From contig JAFTMM010000019.1 in NCBI GenBank assembly GCA_017452405.1, positions 1 to 11,481 on the forward strand: a stretch of DNA of 11,481 nt. The letters are read 5' to 3'. Numbering within the stretch: the first letter of the stretch is position 1; each line of letters begins with the position of its first letter. Source of the stretch: Clostridia bacterium. GTDB taxonomy: Bacteria; Bacillota; Clostridia; Christensenellales; Pumilibacteraceae. The notes below the pieces were generated by a model that searched no databases, was not told the DNA's origin, and saw only the letters and a list, made by a program, of their open reading frames with translations. Positions 1-6,237 of this stretch are shown in pieces. Position numbers and translations under genes: made by a program.

Positions 1-1
1 C

Positions 2-1690
2 AAAGACACCGTTGCGCTTATAAGCACTAATCCTTACCGCCTTATAGAGGACGTTAAGGGCATAGGCTTCTTGACGGCGGATAAAATGGCGCACTCGCTC
101 GGTATAGATCTCCGAAGCGACTTCCGTATTCGCGCAGGGCTGGTCTACACGCTCCACGAAAATTCCGAAAAGAACGGTAATACGCTCCTGCCGTTCCGCA
201 CGCTTGCGGAGGAAACTGCTCGGCTTCTTGCGATAGAAGCGGAGGACGAGTTGATAGAAAAGAACGTGGCGGATTTGCTCCTTAATCATAAAATCAAAGA
301 GCTTGACTATGAGGGAGAAAGGGCGATTATGTCCAGCGCGCTTTATAAAGCAGAGTACTCCTGCGCAGTCAAGCTATGCCGTATGATTGAGGCTACCAAC
401 CGCGCGCTTCCCGATTGCGAGGACGAAATAGCCGAGTTTGAACGCATAGAGCGTGTGACCTTTCACGAGGAACAGCGCTCGGCAATTGTGAGCGCAATCC
501 GTAACGGCGTTTCCGTCATAACAGGCGGGCCGGGTACGGGAAAAACGACTATCGTCCGTTGCATACTTCGCCTACTAACTGCTCACGGTATGAGCGTCAA
601 ACTTATGGCTCCGACGGGCAGAGCGTCCAAACGCCTTAGCGAGAGTACGGGCGCGGACGCTTCCACCATTCACCGCGCGCTTATGAGCTGTGACGACGAG
701 GAATATAGCGGACTAAACTCCGACGCTATTATAGTGGACGAGTTCTCAATGGTGGACGTAAGCCTCTTATCCGACCTCTTATCCTCCGTACGCGACGACG
801 CTAAGCTAATAATAGTAGGCGACGCCGACCAGCTACCCAGCGTAGGCGCAGGTAATGCGCTTGCGGATATTATAAACTGCGGAATTATTCCCGTGACTAA
901 GCTGACGCGAATATACCGTCAGGACGAAAGCAGTAAAATCATAGTCAACGCGCATAAAATTAACGCCGGTGAAGTGCCCGATTTCCGTAACGGCGGTAAG
1001 GATTTCTTCTTTATCCGCTCCGAATCGGCAATGAATTCGGCGAACGTGACGGTGGATCTCGTTACGCGCCGACTTCCCGGCTATCTTAACTGTGATCCCA
1101 CGCGCATCCAAGTCCTTTGTCCTATGAAAAGCGGAGAGGCCGGCTGTAATAACTTAAACCGTATGCTCCGCTCCTCAATACTCGGCAATCCCGACCGTGA
1201 AATAATAGTAGGCGACTACGCGTTTGCTTCGGGCGACAAAGTAATGCACGTCGTGAATAACTACAACCTCGAATGGACGAAGAACTATTCATCGGGAACG
1301 GGTGTGTTTAACGGTGACGCGGGAACGGTACTTGAGGTGCGTACGGACAGCGGTGAAATTCTCGTGGAATTCGAGGATGGCAGGAAAGTAACTTACGCCT
1401 CGGACGATAGAAACCAACTCATGCCTGCGTACGCAATTACCGTGCACAAAAGTCAGGGAAGCGAGTACGAGGGCGTGGTAATACCTGTCAGCGGAGGACA
1501 CCCCATGATAATGACGCGTAATCTCCTCTATACAGCAATAACGCGCGCCAAAAATCTCGTCGTGCTCGTTGGTAAAGAAGAAGCGATTGCGCGCATGGTA
1601 AACAATAATTTCATAAAAGAAAGGTACTCAATGTTGAAGACTTTTATCATAGAAGCCGAGCGCAAAATCTCTCTTTTATACGGCAATTAA
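2..1690 (+). CDS. recD2: RecD2-like (RecD/TraA family) ATP-dependent DNA helicase, 5'-truncated by the window edge
   Basis: Superfamily 1B DNA helicase of the RecD2/YrrC kind, a 5'-to-3' helicase that acts in DNA repair without RecBC. The frame is open to base 2, so the gene starts outside the window. A TTG at 71 lies inside conserved sequence (NPYRLIEDVKGIGF is the RecD2 helix-hairpin-helix region) and is not the start. Visible motifs are Walker A GGPGTGKTT (bases 524-550), a Walker B-type VDEFSMVD (734-757), the motif III segment IIVGDADQLPSVGAGNAL, the SH3-like/2B part with GDAGTVLEV, motif V YAITVHKSQGSEY, and motif VI LLYTAITRAK. About 563 residues are seen; the family is usually 720-750, so roughly the first quarter is missing. 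No U-tract terminator follows the stop. Family assignment is secure; RecD2 rather than another RecD-type helicase is inferred from the HhH segment. Confidence 0.93.
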   Translation, partial: KDTVALISTNPYRLIEDVKGIGFLTADKMAHSLGIDLRSDFRIRAGLVYTLHENSEKNGNTLLPFRTLAEETARLLAIEAEDELIEKNVADLLLNHKIKELDYEGERAIMSSALYKAEYSCAVKLCRMIEATNRALPDCEDEIAEFERIERVTFHEEQRSAIVSAIRNGVSVITGGPGTGKTTIVRCILRLLTAHGMSVKLMAPTGRASKRLSESTGADASTIHRALMSCDDEEYSGLNSDAIIVDEFSMVDVSLLSDLLSSVRDDAKLIIVGDADQLPSVGAGNALADIINCGIIPVTKLTRIYRQDESSKIIVNAHKINAGEVPDFRNGGKDFFFIRSESAMNSANVTVDLVTRRLPGYLNCDPTRIQVLCPMKSGEAGCNNLNRMLRSSILGNPDREIIVGDYAFASGDKVMHVVNNYNLEWTKNYSSGTGVFNGDAGTVLEVRTDSGEILVEFEDGRKVTYASDDRNQLMPAYAITVHKSQGSEYEGVVIPVSGGHPMIMTRNLLYTAITRAKNLVVLVGKEEAIARMVNNNFIKERYSMLKTFIIEAERKISLLYGN

Positions 1691-1710
1691 AAATATCCTT
1701 ATTAAAATAT

Positions 1711-1739
1711 TTGAAATTTCGAATTTTATATAGTATAAT
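1711..1739 (+). promoter_or_regulatory. Sigma-A-type promoter for fhs
   Basis: TTGAAA (1711-1716) and TATAAT (1734-1739) are separated by exactly 17 bases, which predicts a transcription start near 1746. This is 21 bases past the recD2 stop and would give fhs a leader of about 185 bases consisting largely of the mini-hairpin array. Only sequence similarity to the consensus supports it. Confidence 0.72.
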
Positions 1740-1778
1740 ATCATTTGACACTTGAAGTGATACACCTAAAATCCGAAA

Positions 1779-1919
1779 TGCAACCGATAGGTTGCAATTC
1801 ATGATTTGCGTAGCAAATCAATTCATGAACGCCCTCGGCGTTCAATTCATGCGCGAAGCGCAATTCATCGCGAAGCATTTATGCGCGAAGCGCAATTCAT
1901 TGCGGAGCGTCATGCGCAA
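1779..1919 (+). repeat. Mini-hairpin array 1 (TG-stem-loop-stem-CA units joined by ATTCA)
   Basis: Consecutive short inverted repeats are separated by the linker ATTCA. Clear units: TGCAACC-GATA-GGTTGCA (1779-1796); TGATTTGC-GTA-GCAAATCA (1802-1820); TGAACGCC-CTC-GGCGTTCA (1826-1844); TGCGC-GAA-GCGCA (1850-1862), present again at 1882-1894. Degenerate units at about 1868-1880 (with GCGAAGC at 1870-1876) and 1900-1912 (GC-GGA-GC) fill the gaps. Stems are 5-8 bp and perfect, but sequences differ between most units, so this is a repeat of architecture and linker rather than of sequence. It occupies the predicted 5' leader of fhs and ends just before the ribosome binding site. No gene is seen here. 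Confidence 0.85.
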
Positions 1920-1930
1920 AGGAGAAATAT

Positions 1931-3571
1931 ATGACCGATATTGAAATCGCAAGAGCAGTTCAACCCAAACCAATTGCGGAAATTGCTTCCACGATAGGCA
2001 TTAAGAGCGACGATCTGGAATGTTACGGCAAGTACAAAGCCAAGGTTGCATCACTCGGAAACAAGCAAGGTAAAGTAGTCCTCGTAACGGCTATTAACCC
2101 TACGCCGGCAGGCGAGGGCAAAACGACGGTATCGATCGGTCTTGCCGACGGTATGAAAAAGCTAGGCAAGAGCGTATGCCTTGCGCTTCGAGAGCCTTCA
2201 CTCGGTCCCGTGTTCGGTATCAAGGGCGGGGCAACGGGCGGTGGCTACGCGCAGGTTATACCAATGGAGGACATCAACCTCCATTTCTGCGGAGACTTCC
2301 ATGCGATCACTACTGCGAATAATCTGCTTTCGTCCATTATCGACAATCATATTTTCCAAGGCAACGCACTTCGCATAAAGACGGTAACCTGGCATAGAGC
2401 ACTTGATCTTAACGACCGTTCGCTTCGTAACGTACGCGCAGGCGTAGGCTACAACGAGCGCGAAGATCACTTCGACATAACGGCGGCAAGCGAAGTCATG
2501 GCTGTATTCTGTCTTGCAAGAGATATAGCCGACCTTAAAAAACGCCTCGGTGATATAGTAATAGGCAAAGACGAAGACGGAAATAACGTCACCGCAAGAA
2601 TGCTCAAAGCTGACGAAGCAATGACTATTCTACTCAAAGACGCGATTAAGCCCAACCTCGTACAGACTCTCGAAGGCACTCCTGCCTTCGTTCACGGCGG
2701 ACCTTTCGCAAATATCGCCCACGGCTGTAACAGCATTATCGCAACCAAGACGGCAATGAGCTATGCGGATTACGTAGTTACAGAAGCGGGCTTTGGCGCA
2801 GACCTCGGCGCAGAAAAGTTCCTCGATATCAAGTGTCGTACGGCAGGCATTAACCCCTCCTGCGTTGTAGTCGTTGCCACTATCAGAGGACTTAAGTACG
2901 GCGGTGGCGTTCCCAAGCAGGAAACGTCCAAGCCCAATCTCGAAGCGTTAAAGAAAGGCGCGCCGAACCTCTTTAAGCACGTTGAAAATATTTGTAATAT
3001 CTATAAGCTTCCTTGCGTCGTTGCGATCAATAAATTCATTACCGACTCAGACGAGGAAATCGAATACTTAAGAAGCGAATGCGCAGAGCGCGGAGCGGAG
3101 GTATGTCTTGCCGACGTATGGGCAAACGGAGGAGAGGGAGGTAAAGCCCTCGCCGAAGCCGTAGTTCGTCACATGGATTCTTATAACGGCAAGATGGAAT
3201 ACGCCTATCCTTTAAGCGCAAATATAAAAGAAAAACTTGAATTAATTGCAAAACGCGTTTACGGCGCGGACGGCGTAGACTTCACCGAAGAAGCGAAAGC
3301 GCAGATAGCTTCGTTTGAAGCTAACCCCAACTGCAAAAACTTGCCCGTATGCGTGGCTAAAACGCAATACTCGCTGACCGACGACCAGACTAAACTTGGA
3401 CGACCGAGCGGATTCCGCATAACGGTACGCGAAGTATACTACCGCGCAGGCGCAGGCTTTATCGTTGCGCTTACGGGTAAAATACTTCTTATGCCCGGTC
3501 TCGGAAAGACTCCCGCTTCCGATGGCATGAGCATTGATCCCGAAACTATGGAAATTAAAGGACTTTTCTAA
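1931..3571 (+). CDS. fhs: Formate--tetrahydrofolate ligase
   Basis: Cytosolic enzyme that uses ATP to join formate and tetrahydrofolate into 10-formyl-THF, the entry of formate into the folate one-carbon pool and a step of the Wood-Ljungdahl methyl branch. The 546 residues are near the family's usual ~556, so it is full length. The nucleotide-binding loop TPAGEGKTT covers residues 58-66. It is followed by the family signature region EPSLGPVFGIKGGATGGGY and then DINLHFCGDFHAI; the C-terminus PGLGKTPASDG is also typical. The ATG at 1931 is preceded by AAAGGAG (1918-1924) at good distance. It is the first gene of the fhs-glnS-HAD cluster, and its stop abuts the glnS start. Its predicted mRNA leader carries hairpin array 1. 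The enzyme fits an acetogenic or simply formate-using anaerobe; no other one-carbon gene is in view to tell which. Confidence 0.97.
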   Translation: MTDIEIARAVQPKPIAEIASTIGIKSDDLECYGKYKAKVASLGNKQGKVVLVTAINPTPAGEGKTTVSIGLADGMKKLGKSVCLALREPSLGPVFGIKGGATGGGYAQVIPMEDINLHFCGDFHAITTANNLLSSIIDNHIFQGNALRIKTVTWHRALDLNDRSLRNVRAGVGYNEREDHFDITAASEVMAVFCLARDIADLKKRLGDIVIGKDEDGNNVTARMLKADEAMTILLKDAIKPNLVQTLEGTPAFVHGGPFANIAHGCNSIIATKTAMSYADYVVTEAGFGADLGAEKFLDIKCRTAGINPSCVVVVATIRGLKYGGGVPKQETSKPNLEALKKGAPNLFKHVENICNIYKLPCVVAINKFITDSDEEIEYLRSECAERGAEVCLADVWANGGEGGKALAEAVVRHMDSYNGKMEYAYPLSANIKEKLELIAKRVYGADGVDFTEEAKAQIASFEANPNCKNLPVCVAKTQYSLTDDQTKLGRPSGFRITVREVYYRAGAGFIVALTGKILLMPGLGKTPASDGMSIDPETMEIKGLF

Positions 3572-5197
3572 ATGGCAAACTTTATCGAAGAAATCATAAA
3601 CGAAGACCTTGCTAACGGTAGCGTAAAAGGGGTAGTAACTCGTATTCCGCCCGAACCTAACGGTTATCTGCATATCGGTCACGCAAAAAGCGTTTATATC
3701 AACTATTATATGACGGCGAAAGCGTACGGCGGTAAGTGCTATCTCCGCTTCGACGACACCAATCCTGCAAAAGAGGACGACGAATACGTAAACGCTATCA
3801 TGCGCGACGTAAGATGGTTGGGCTGGGATGGCGAAGTGACCTACGCTTCCGACTATTTTGAAAAGACTTACGAATGCGCGGAGCTTATTATAAAGAAAGG
3901 GCTTGCGTACGTTGACGATACTTCGGCAGAGCAAATGCGTGAAATGCGCGGAACACTTACCGAACCGGGTAAGGAAAGCGCGCGCAGAAACCGCCCTATC
4001 GACGAAAACCTCCGTCTTTTCCGTGAAATGCGCGAGGGCAAATACGCCGACGGCGAGCTGGTACTCAGAGCTAAAATCGATATGGCGTCGCCTAATATTA
4101 ATATGCGCGATCCCGTTATCTATAAAGTACTTCATACTCCTCACTACCGTCAGGGTGACAAATGGTGCATTTATCCGTTATACGACTTTGCGCATCCCAT
4201 TCAGGACGCTATCGAGGGTATAACGCACAGCCTTTGCAGTTTGGAGTTTGAAAACCATCGTCCTCTTTACGAGTGGGTGGTGGATAACCTCAAAGAGATG
4301 TTCCCGTCGCTTCCCAAACAGCGTGAGTTTGCTCGCCTTAATATTGAGCGCACGATAATGAGCAAACGCTACCTTAAACGTCTCGTTGACGAGGGCAGAG
4401 TAGACGGTTGGGACGATCCCCGTATGCCTACAATTTGCGGTCTTCGCAGACGCGGATATACGCCGACTGCTATCCTTAGTTTCGTAGAGGGAGCAGGCGT
4501 GGCGAAAGCGGATAGCGAATGTTCGCCTGCGCAACTTGAAGCGTGCATAAGAAGCGAACTCAACGAACGCGCGCCGAGAGCTATGGCGGTTATGAACCCC
4601 ATTCGTCTTGTTATTACTAACAGAGAGGACGGTTGGACGGAAGAGTGCGAAACGGACGTTAATCCAAGCGACGAAAGCGCAGGCAAGCGCAAAATCACGA
4701 TAGGCAAGCATTTATATATAGAAAACGACGACTTTGCAATCGTTCCTCCGCCTAAGTATAAACGCCTTACGGTAGGCGCGTACGTACGTCTTAAAAGTTC
4801 GTATATAGTTAAATGCACGAGTTATGAAATTGATGCAGACGGCAATATAGTCGTGTTCTGTGAGGCAGTAGACGGAACGGTAGGCGCTGACGTAGAGGGC
4901 GTTAAGGCAAAGGGCGTAATCCATTGGGTAAACGCCGACGACTGCGTGGACGTTGAAGCGAGATTTTACGATCATCTTCTTCTGCCTTACGACGGCGTGC
5001 ACGAGGATTTTGCCGACAGAATGAACCCCGATTCACTTATTGTTTATAGGGGCAAGGGTGAAAAACTTCTCGGTGATGCGGAAAAGGGTACGTCCTTCCA
5101 GTTCGTGCGCACGGGGTACTTCGTTCGCGATACCAAGTCCGACGGCGTGGTTTACAATAGAGTAGTGGGACTGAAGGACAGCTATAAACCAAAATGA
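3572..5197 (+). CDS. glnS: Glutamine--tRNA ligase
   Basis: Class I aminoacyl-tRNA synthetase charging tRNA-Gln with glutamine in the cytosol. 541 residues against 554 in E. coli. The Rossmann catalytic domain opens with RIPPEPNGYLHIGHAKS, with the HIGH motif at residues 34-37; the N after PEP and the HAKS ending fit GlnRS better than bacterial GluRS. The second class signature is IMSKR at residues 262-266, followed by GLRRRGYTPTAILSF. The last ~200 residues correspond to the anticodon-binding beta-barrels. The ATG directly follows the fhs stop with zero gap; its Shine-Dalgarno AAAGGA (3557-3562) lies inside fhs, so the two are co-transcribed and probably translationally coupled. Many Bacillota lack GlnRS and make Gln-tRNA by amidation, so its presence gives some lineage information. 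A non-discriminating GluRS is the only realistic alternative. Confidence 0.94.
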   Translation: MANFIEEIINEDLANGSVKGVVTRIPPEPNGYLHIGHAKSVYINYYMTAKAYGGKCYLRFDDTNPAKEDDEYVNAIMRDVRWLGWDGEVTYASDYFEKTYECAELIIKKGLAYVDDTSAEQMREMRGTLTEPGKESARRNRPIDENLRLFREMREGKYADGELVLRAKIDMASPNINMRDPVIYKVLHTPHYRQGDKWCIYPLYDFAHPIQDAIEGITHSLCSLEFENHRPLYEWVVDNLKEMFPSLPKQREFARLNIERTIMSKRYLKRLVDEGRVDGWDDPRMPTICGLRRRGYTPTAILSFVEGAGVAKADSECSPAQLEACIRSELNERAPRAMAVMNPIRLVITNREDGWTEECETDVNPSDESAGKRKITIGKHLYIENDDFAIVPPPKYKRLTVGAYVRLKSSYIVKCTSYEIDADGNIVVFCEAVDGTVGADVEGVKAKGVIHWVNADDCVDVEARFYDHLLLPYDGVHEDFADRMNPDSLIVYRGKGEKLLGDAEKGTSFQFVRTGYFVRDTKSDGVVYNRVVGLKDSYKPK

Positions 5198-5826
5198 GAT
5201 ATAAAAACGTAATTTTCGATATGGACGGCGTTCTTATCGACAACAGCGAAGGGATAATGAGTACGGCGCGATACACTATTGCCAAGCTCGGTCTGCCTGC
5301 GCTTTCTGACGAAACGCTGAAAAAGTTTATCGGACCTGCGCTGGTGTGGTCGCTAAAGACGTATTGCGGAGCAGATGACGAGCAGGCAATGTACGGACTT
5401 ACCGTGTACCGTAAAGAGTATCTAAAAAGCGGTATAAGAATGTATAGGCTATACGACGGCGTGTACGATACGGTAAAGACCTTGCGTGAGGCAGGCGTTA
5501 GACTGTCGGTTTCAAGCGGAAAGCCCATTGACGTAGTGAATGAAATTCTCGCCGATTCGGGAATGAAAGACTTTTTTGAAGTCACGGCAGGAACTATTTT
5601 CCCGGCAAAGGTATCGAGCAAAGACGAACAGATGAAAAAAGCCGTGTTAGAGCGTCCTGCTCTGATGGTTGGCGACAGGGTGTTCGATCTTGAATGCGCT
5701 CAAAACGCAAACGTTGACTGCGCGTTTGCCAAATACGGATTCGGTGACGAAAGTGACTACGCTGAAATAAAGCCCAAATATTTTATAGAAAAAGCTAAAG
5801 ATTTATTAGATATAGTGTTGCAATGA
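5194..5826 (+). CDS. HAD-family (subfamily IA) phosphatase, phosphoglycolate phosphatase-like
   Basis: Haloacid dehalogenase superfamily hydrolase of 210 residues, the usual length for beta-phosphoglucomutase/phosphoglycolate phosphatase-like members. Motif I is DMDGVLID with the nucleophile and acid/base pair D9 and D11. An alpha-helical cap spans about residues 15-90. Motif II is SSGK (107-110). A lysine for motif III lies around residues 140-146, and motif IV is GDRVFD with D161 and D165 for magnesium. All catalytic elements are present, so it should be active, but the substrate cannot be read from sequence. Its ATG overlaps the glnS TGA (ATGA), which makes it the third gene of the fhs operon; GAAGGA at 5173-5178 is a distant possible ribosome site, so coupling with glnS translation is likely. 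No terminator follows; the hairpin array begins 8 bases past the stop. Confidence 0.88.
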   Translation: MRYKNVIFDMDGVLIDNSEGIMSTARYTIAKLGLPALSDETLKKFIGPALVWSLKTYCGADDEQAMYGLTVYRKEYLKSGIRMYRLYDGVYDTVKTLREAGVRLSVSSGKPIDVVNEILADSGMKDFFEVTAGTIFPAKVSSKDEQMKKAVLERPALMVGDRVFDLECAQNANVDCAFAKYGFGDESDYAEIKPKYFIEKAKDLLDIVLQ

Positions 5827-5833
5827 AATGAAT

Positions 5834-6014
5834 TGCAAACGCATGCGTTTGCATGAATTGACTCTACGGAATTTGTCATCCTGAGCGGAGTCGAAGGATC
5901 TTATCCGAATTGCAACAGATAGAAAAAATGAATTTCAATTCTTCGAATTGCATGAATTGACAGCTCCGCTGTCATGAATTCTCGCATCGCTCCATGAATT
6001 GACGCTCCGCGTCA
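5834..6014 (-). repeat. Mini-hairpin array 2, left half (linker reads TGAAT on the + strand)
   Basis: Same architecture as array 1 but in reverse sense. Units on the + strand: the perfect 20-bp palindrome TGCAAACGCA/TGCGTTTGCA (5834-5853), CAATTC-TTC-GAATTG (5936-5950), TGACAGC-TCC-GCTGTCA (5958-5974), a degenerate unit at 5980-5994, and TGACGC-TCC-GCGTCA (6000-6014). Linkers are TGAAT, the reverse complement of ATTCA. Read on the minus strand the loops become GAA, GGA and GGA, the same GNA class as in the forward units. The interspersed element at 5874-5901 sits inside this half. No coding region is seen in 5827-6237. Confidence 0.8.
5874..5901 (+). repeat. Widespread intergenic element TGTCATCCTGAGCG...CGAAGGATCT
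   Basis: A 28-base stretch with the imperfect dyad ATCCT (5878-5882) / AGGAT (5895-5899) around GAGCGGAGTCGA. I recognise this string from memory as one that recurs in intergenic DNA of many unrelated bacterial genomes, often as CATCCTGAGCGNAG followed by TCGAAGGATC. Its function is not known to me. Here it interrupts the left half of hairpin array 2. Confidence 0.65.
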
Positions 6015-6037
6015 TTATTGATAAATTTTATCCTTAA

Positions 6038-6204
6038 TGCAAGCGTAGCTTGTGAGTTTTTGATTTGCGGTCAGCAAATCAATTCTTCAGCGCTCGACGG
6101 CGTTCAATTCATGCGCTCGTAAGAGCGCAATTCATAGCGAAGCGTTCATGCACCTCAGGTGCAATTCATAGCGCAAGCGTTCATGCACCGCAGGTGCAAT
6201 TCAT
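6038..6204 (+). repeat. Mini-hairpin array 2, right half (linker reads ATTCA on the + strand)
   Basis: Forward-sense units: CAAGC-GTA-GCTTG (6040-6052), TGATTTGC-GGTCA-GCAAATCA (6061-6081), a degraded unit ending GGCGTTCA (6087-6106), TGCGCTC-GTAA-GAGCGCA (6112-6129), a unit with GCGAAGC (6137-6143), TGCACC-TCA-GGTGCA (6149-6163), a unit with GC-GCAA-GC (6171-6178), and TGCACC-GCA-GGTGCA (6184-6198). Linkers ATTCA recur at 6130, 6164 and 6199. The first three units from 6061 match the order of units 2-4 of array 1. The array ends about 34 bases before the alaS start. Confidence 0.83.
6135..6203 (+). repeat. Two-copy tandem duplication within hairpin array 2
   Basis: Bases 6135-6168 (34 nt) and 6169-6203 (35 nt) are near-identical copies, each holding a small GC-loop-GC hairpin and a TGCACC/GGTGCA hairpin with the ATTCA linker. 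The two differences are an inserted C (loop GAA to GCAA) and T to G (loop TCA to GCA). Both fall in hairpin loops; all stem bases are unchanged. A third copy begins at 6204 and fades out. Confidence 0.85.
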
Positions 6205-6237
6205 AGCACATGGATTATATAGTATAAGGAAAATAAT

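Noticed and set aside
71..1690. TTG at 71 as the start of the helicase gene
   Set aside because: The frame is open to the window edge and the upstream residues (NPYRLIEDVKGIGF) are conserved family sequence, so the true start is outside the window.
1779..1919. CRISPR array
   Set aside because: There are no long direct repeats or unique spacers of constant length; the constant part is only the ~5-base linker and the variable parts are self-complementary.
3242..4144. 300-codon open frame antisense across the fhs/glnS junction
   Set aside because: It crosses two confidently identified genes and has shadow-like composition; no supporting signals.
4178..5621. Several 96-194 codon antisense frames over glnS and the HAD gene
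   Set aside because: They overlap each other and real genes and show no start signals or family motifs.
6200..6228. TTCATA-17-TATAAG as an alaS promoter
   Set aside because: The -10 would overlap the alaS Shine-Dalgarno AAGGA (6226-6230) and put the transcript start 3 bases before the ATG, removing the ribosome site from the message.
5827..6237. T-box leader for alaS
   Set aside because: The conserved T-box antiterminator core (GGTGG-ACCGCG type) is not present and there is no terminator hairpin with a T run; the region is explained by the mini-hairpin array.
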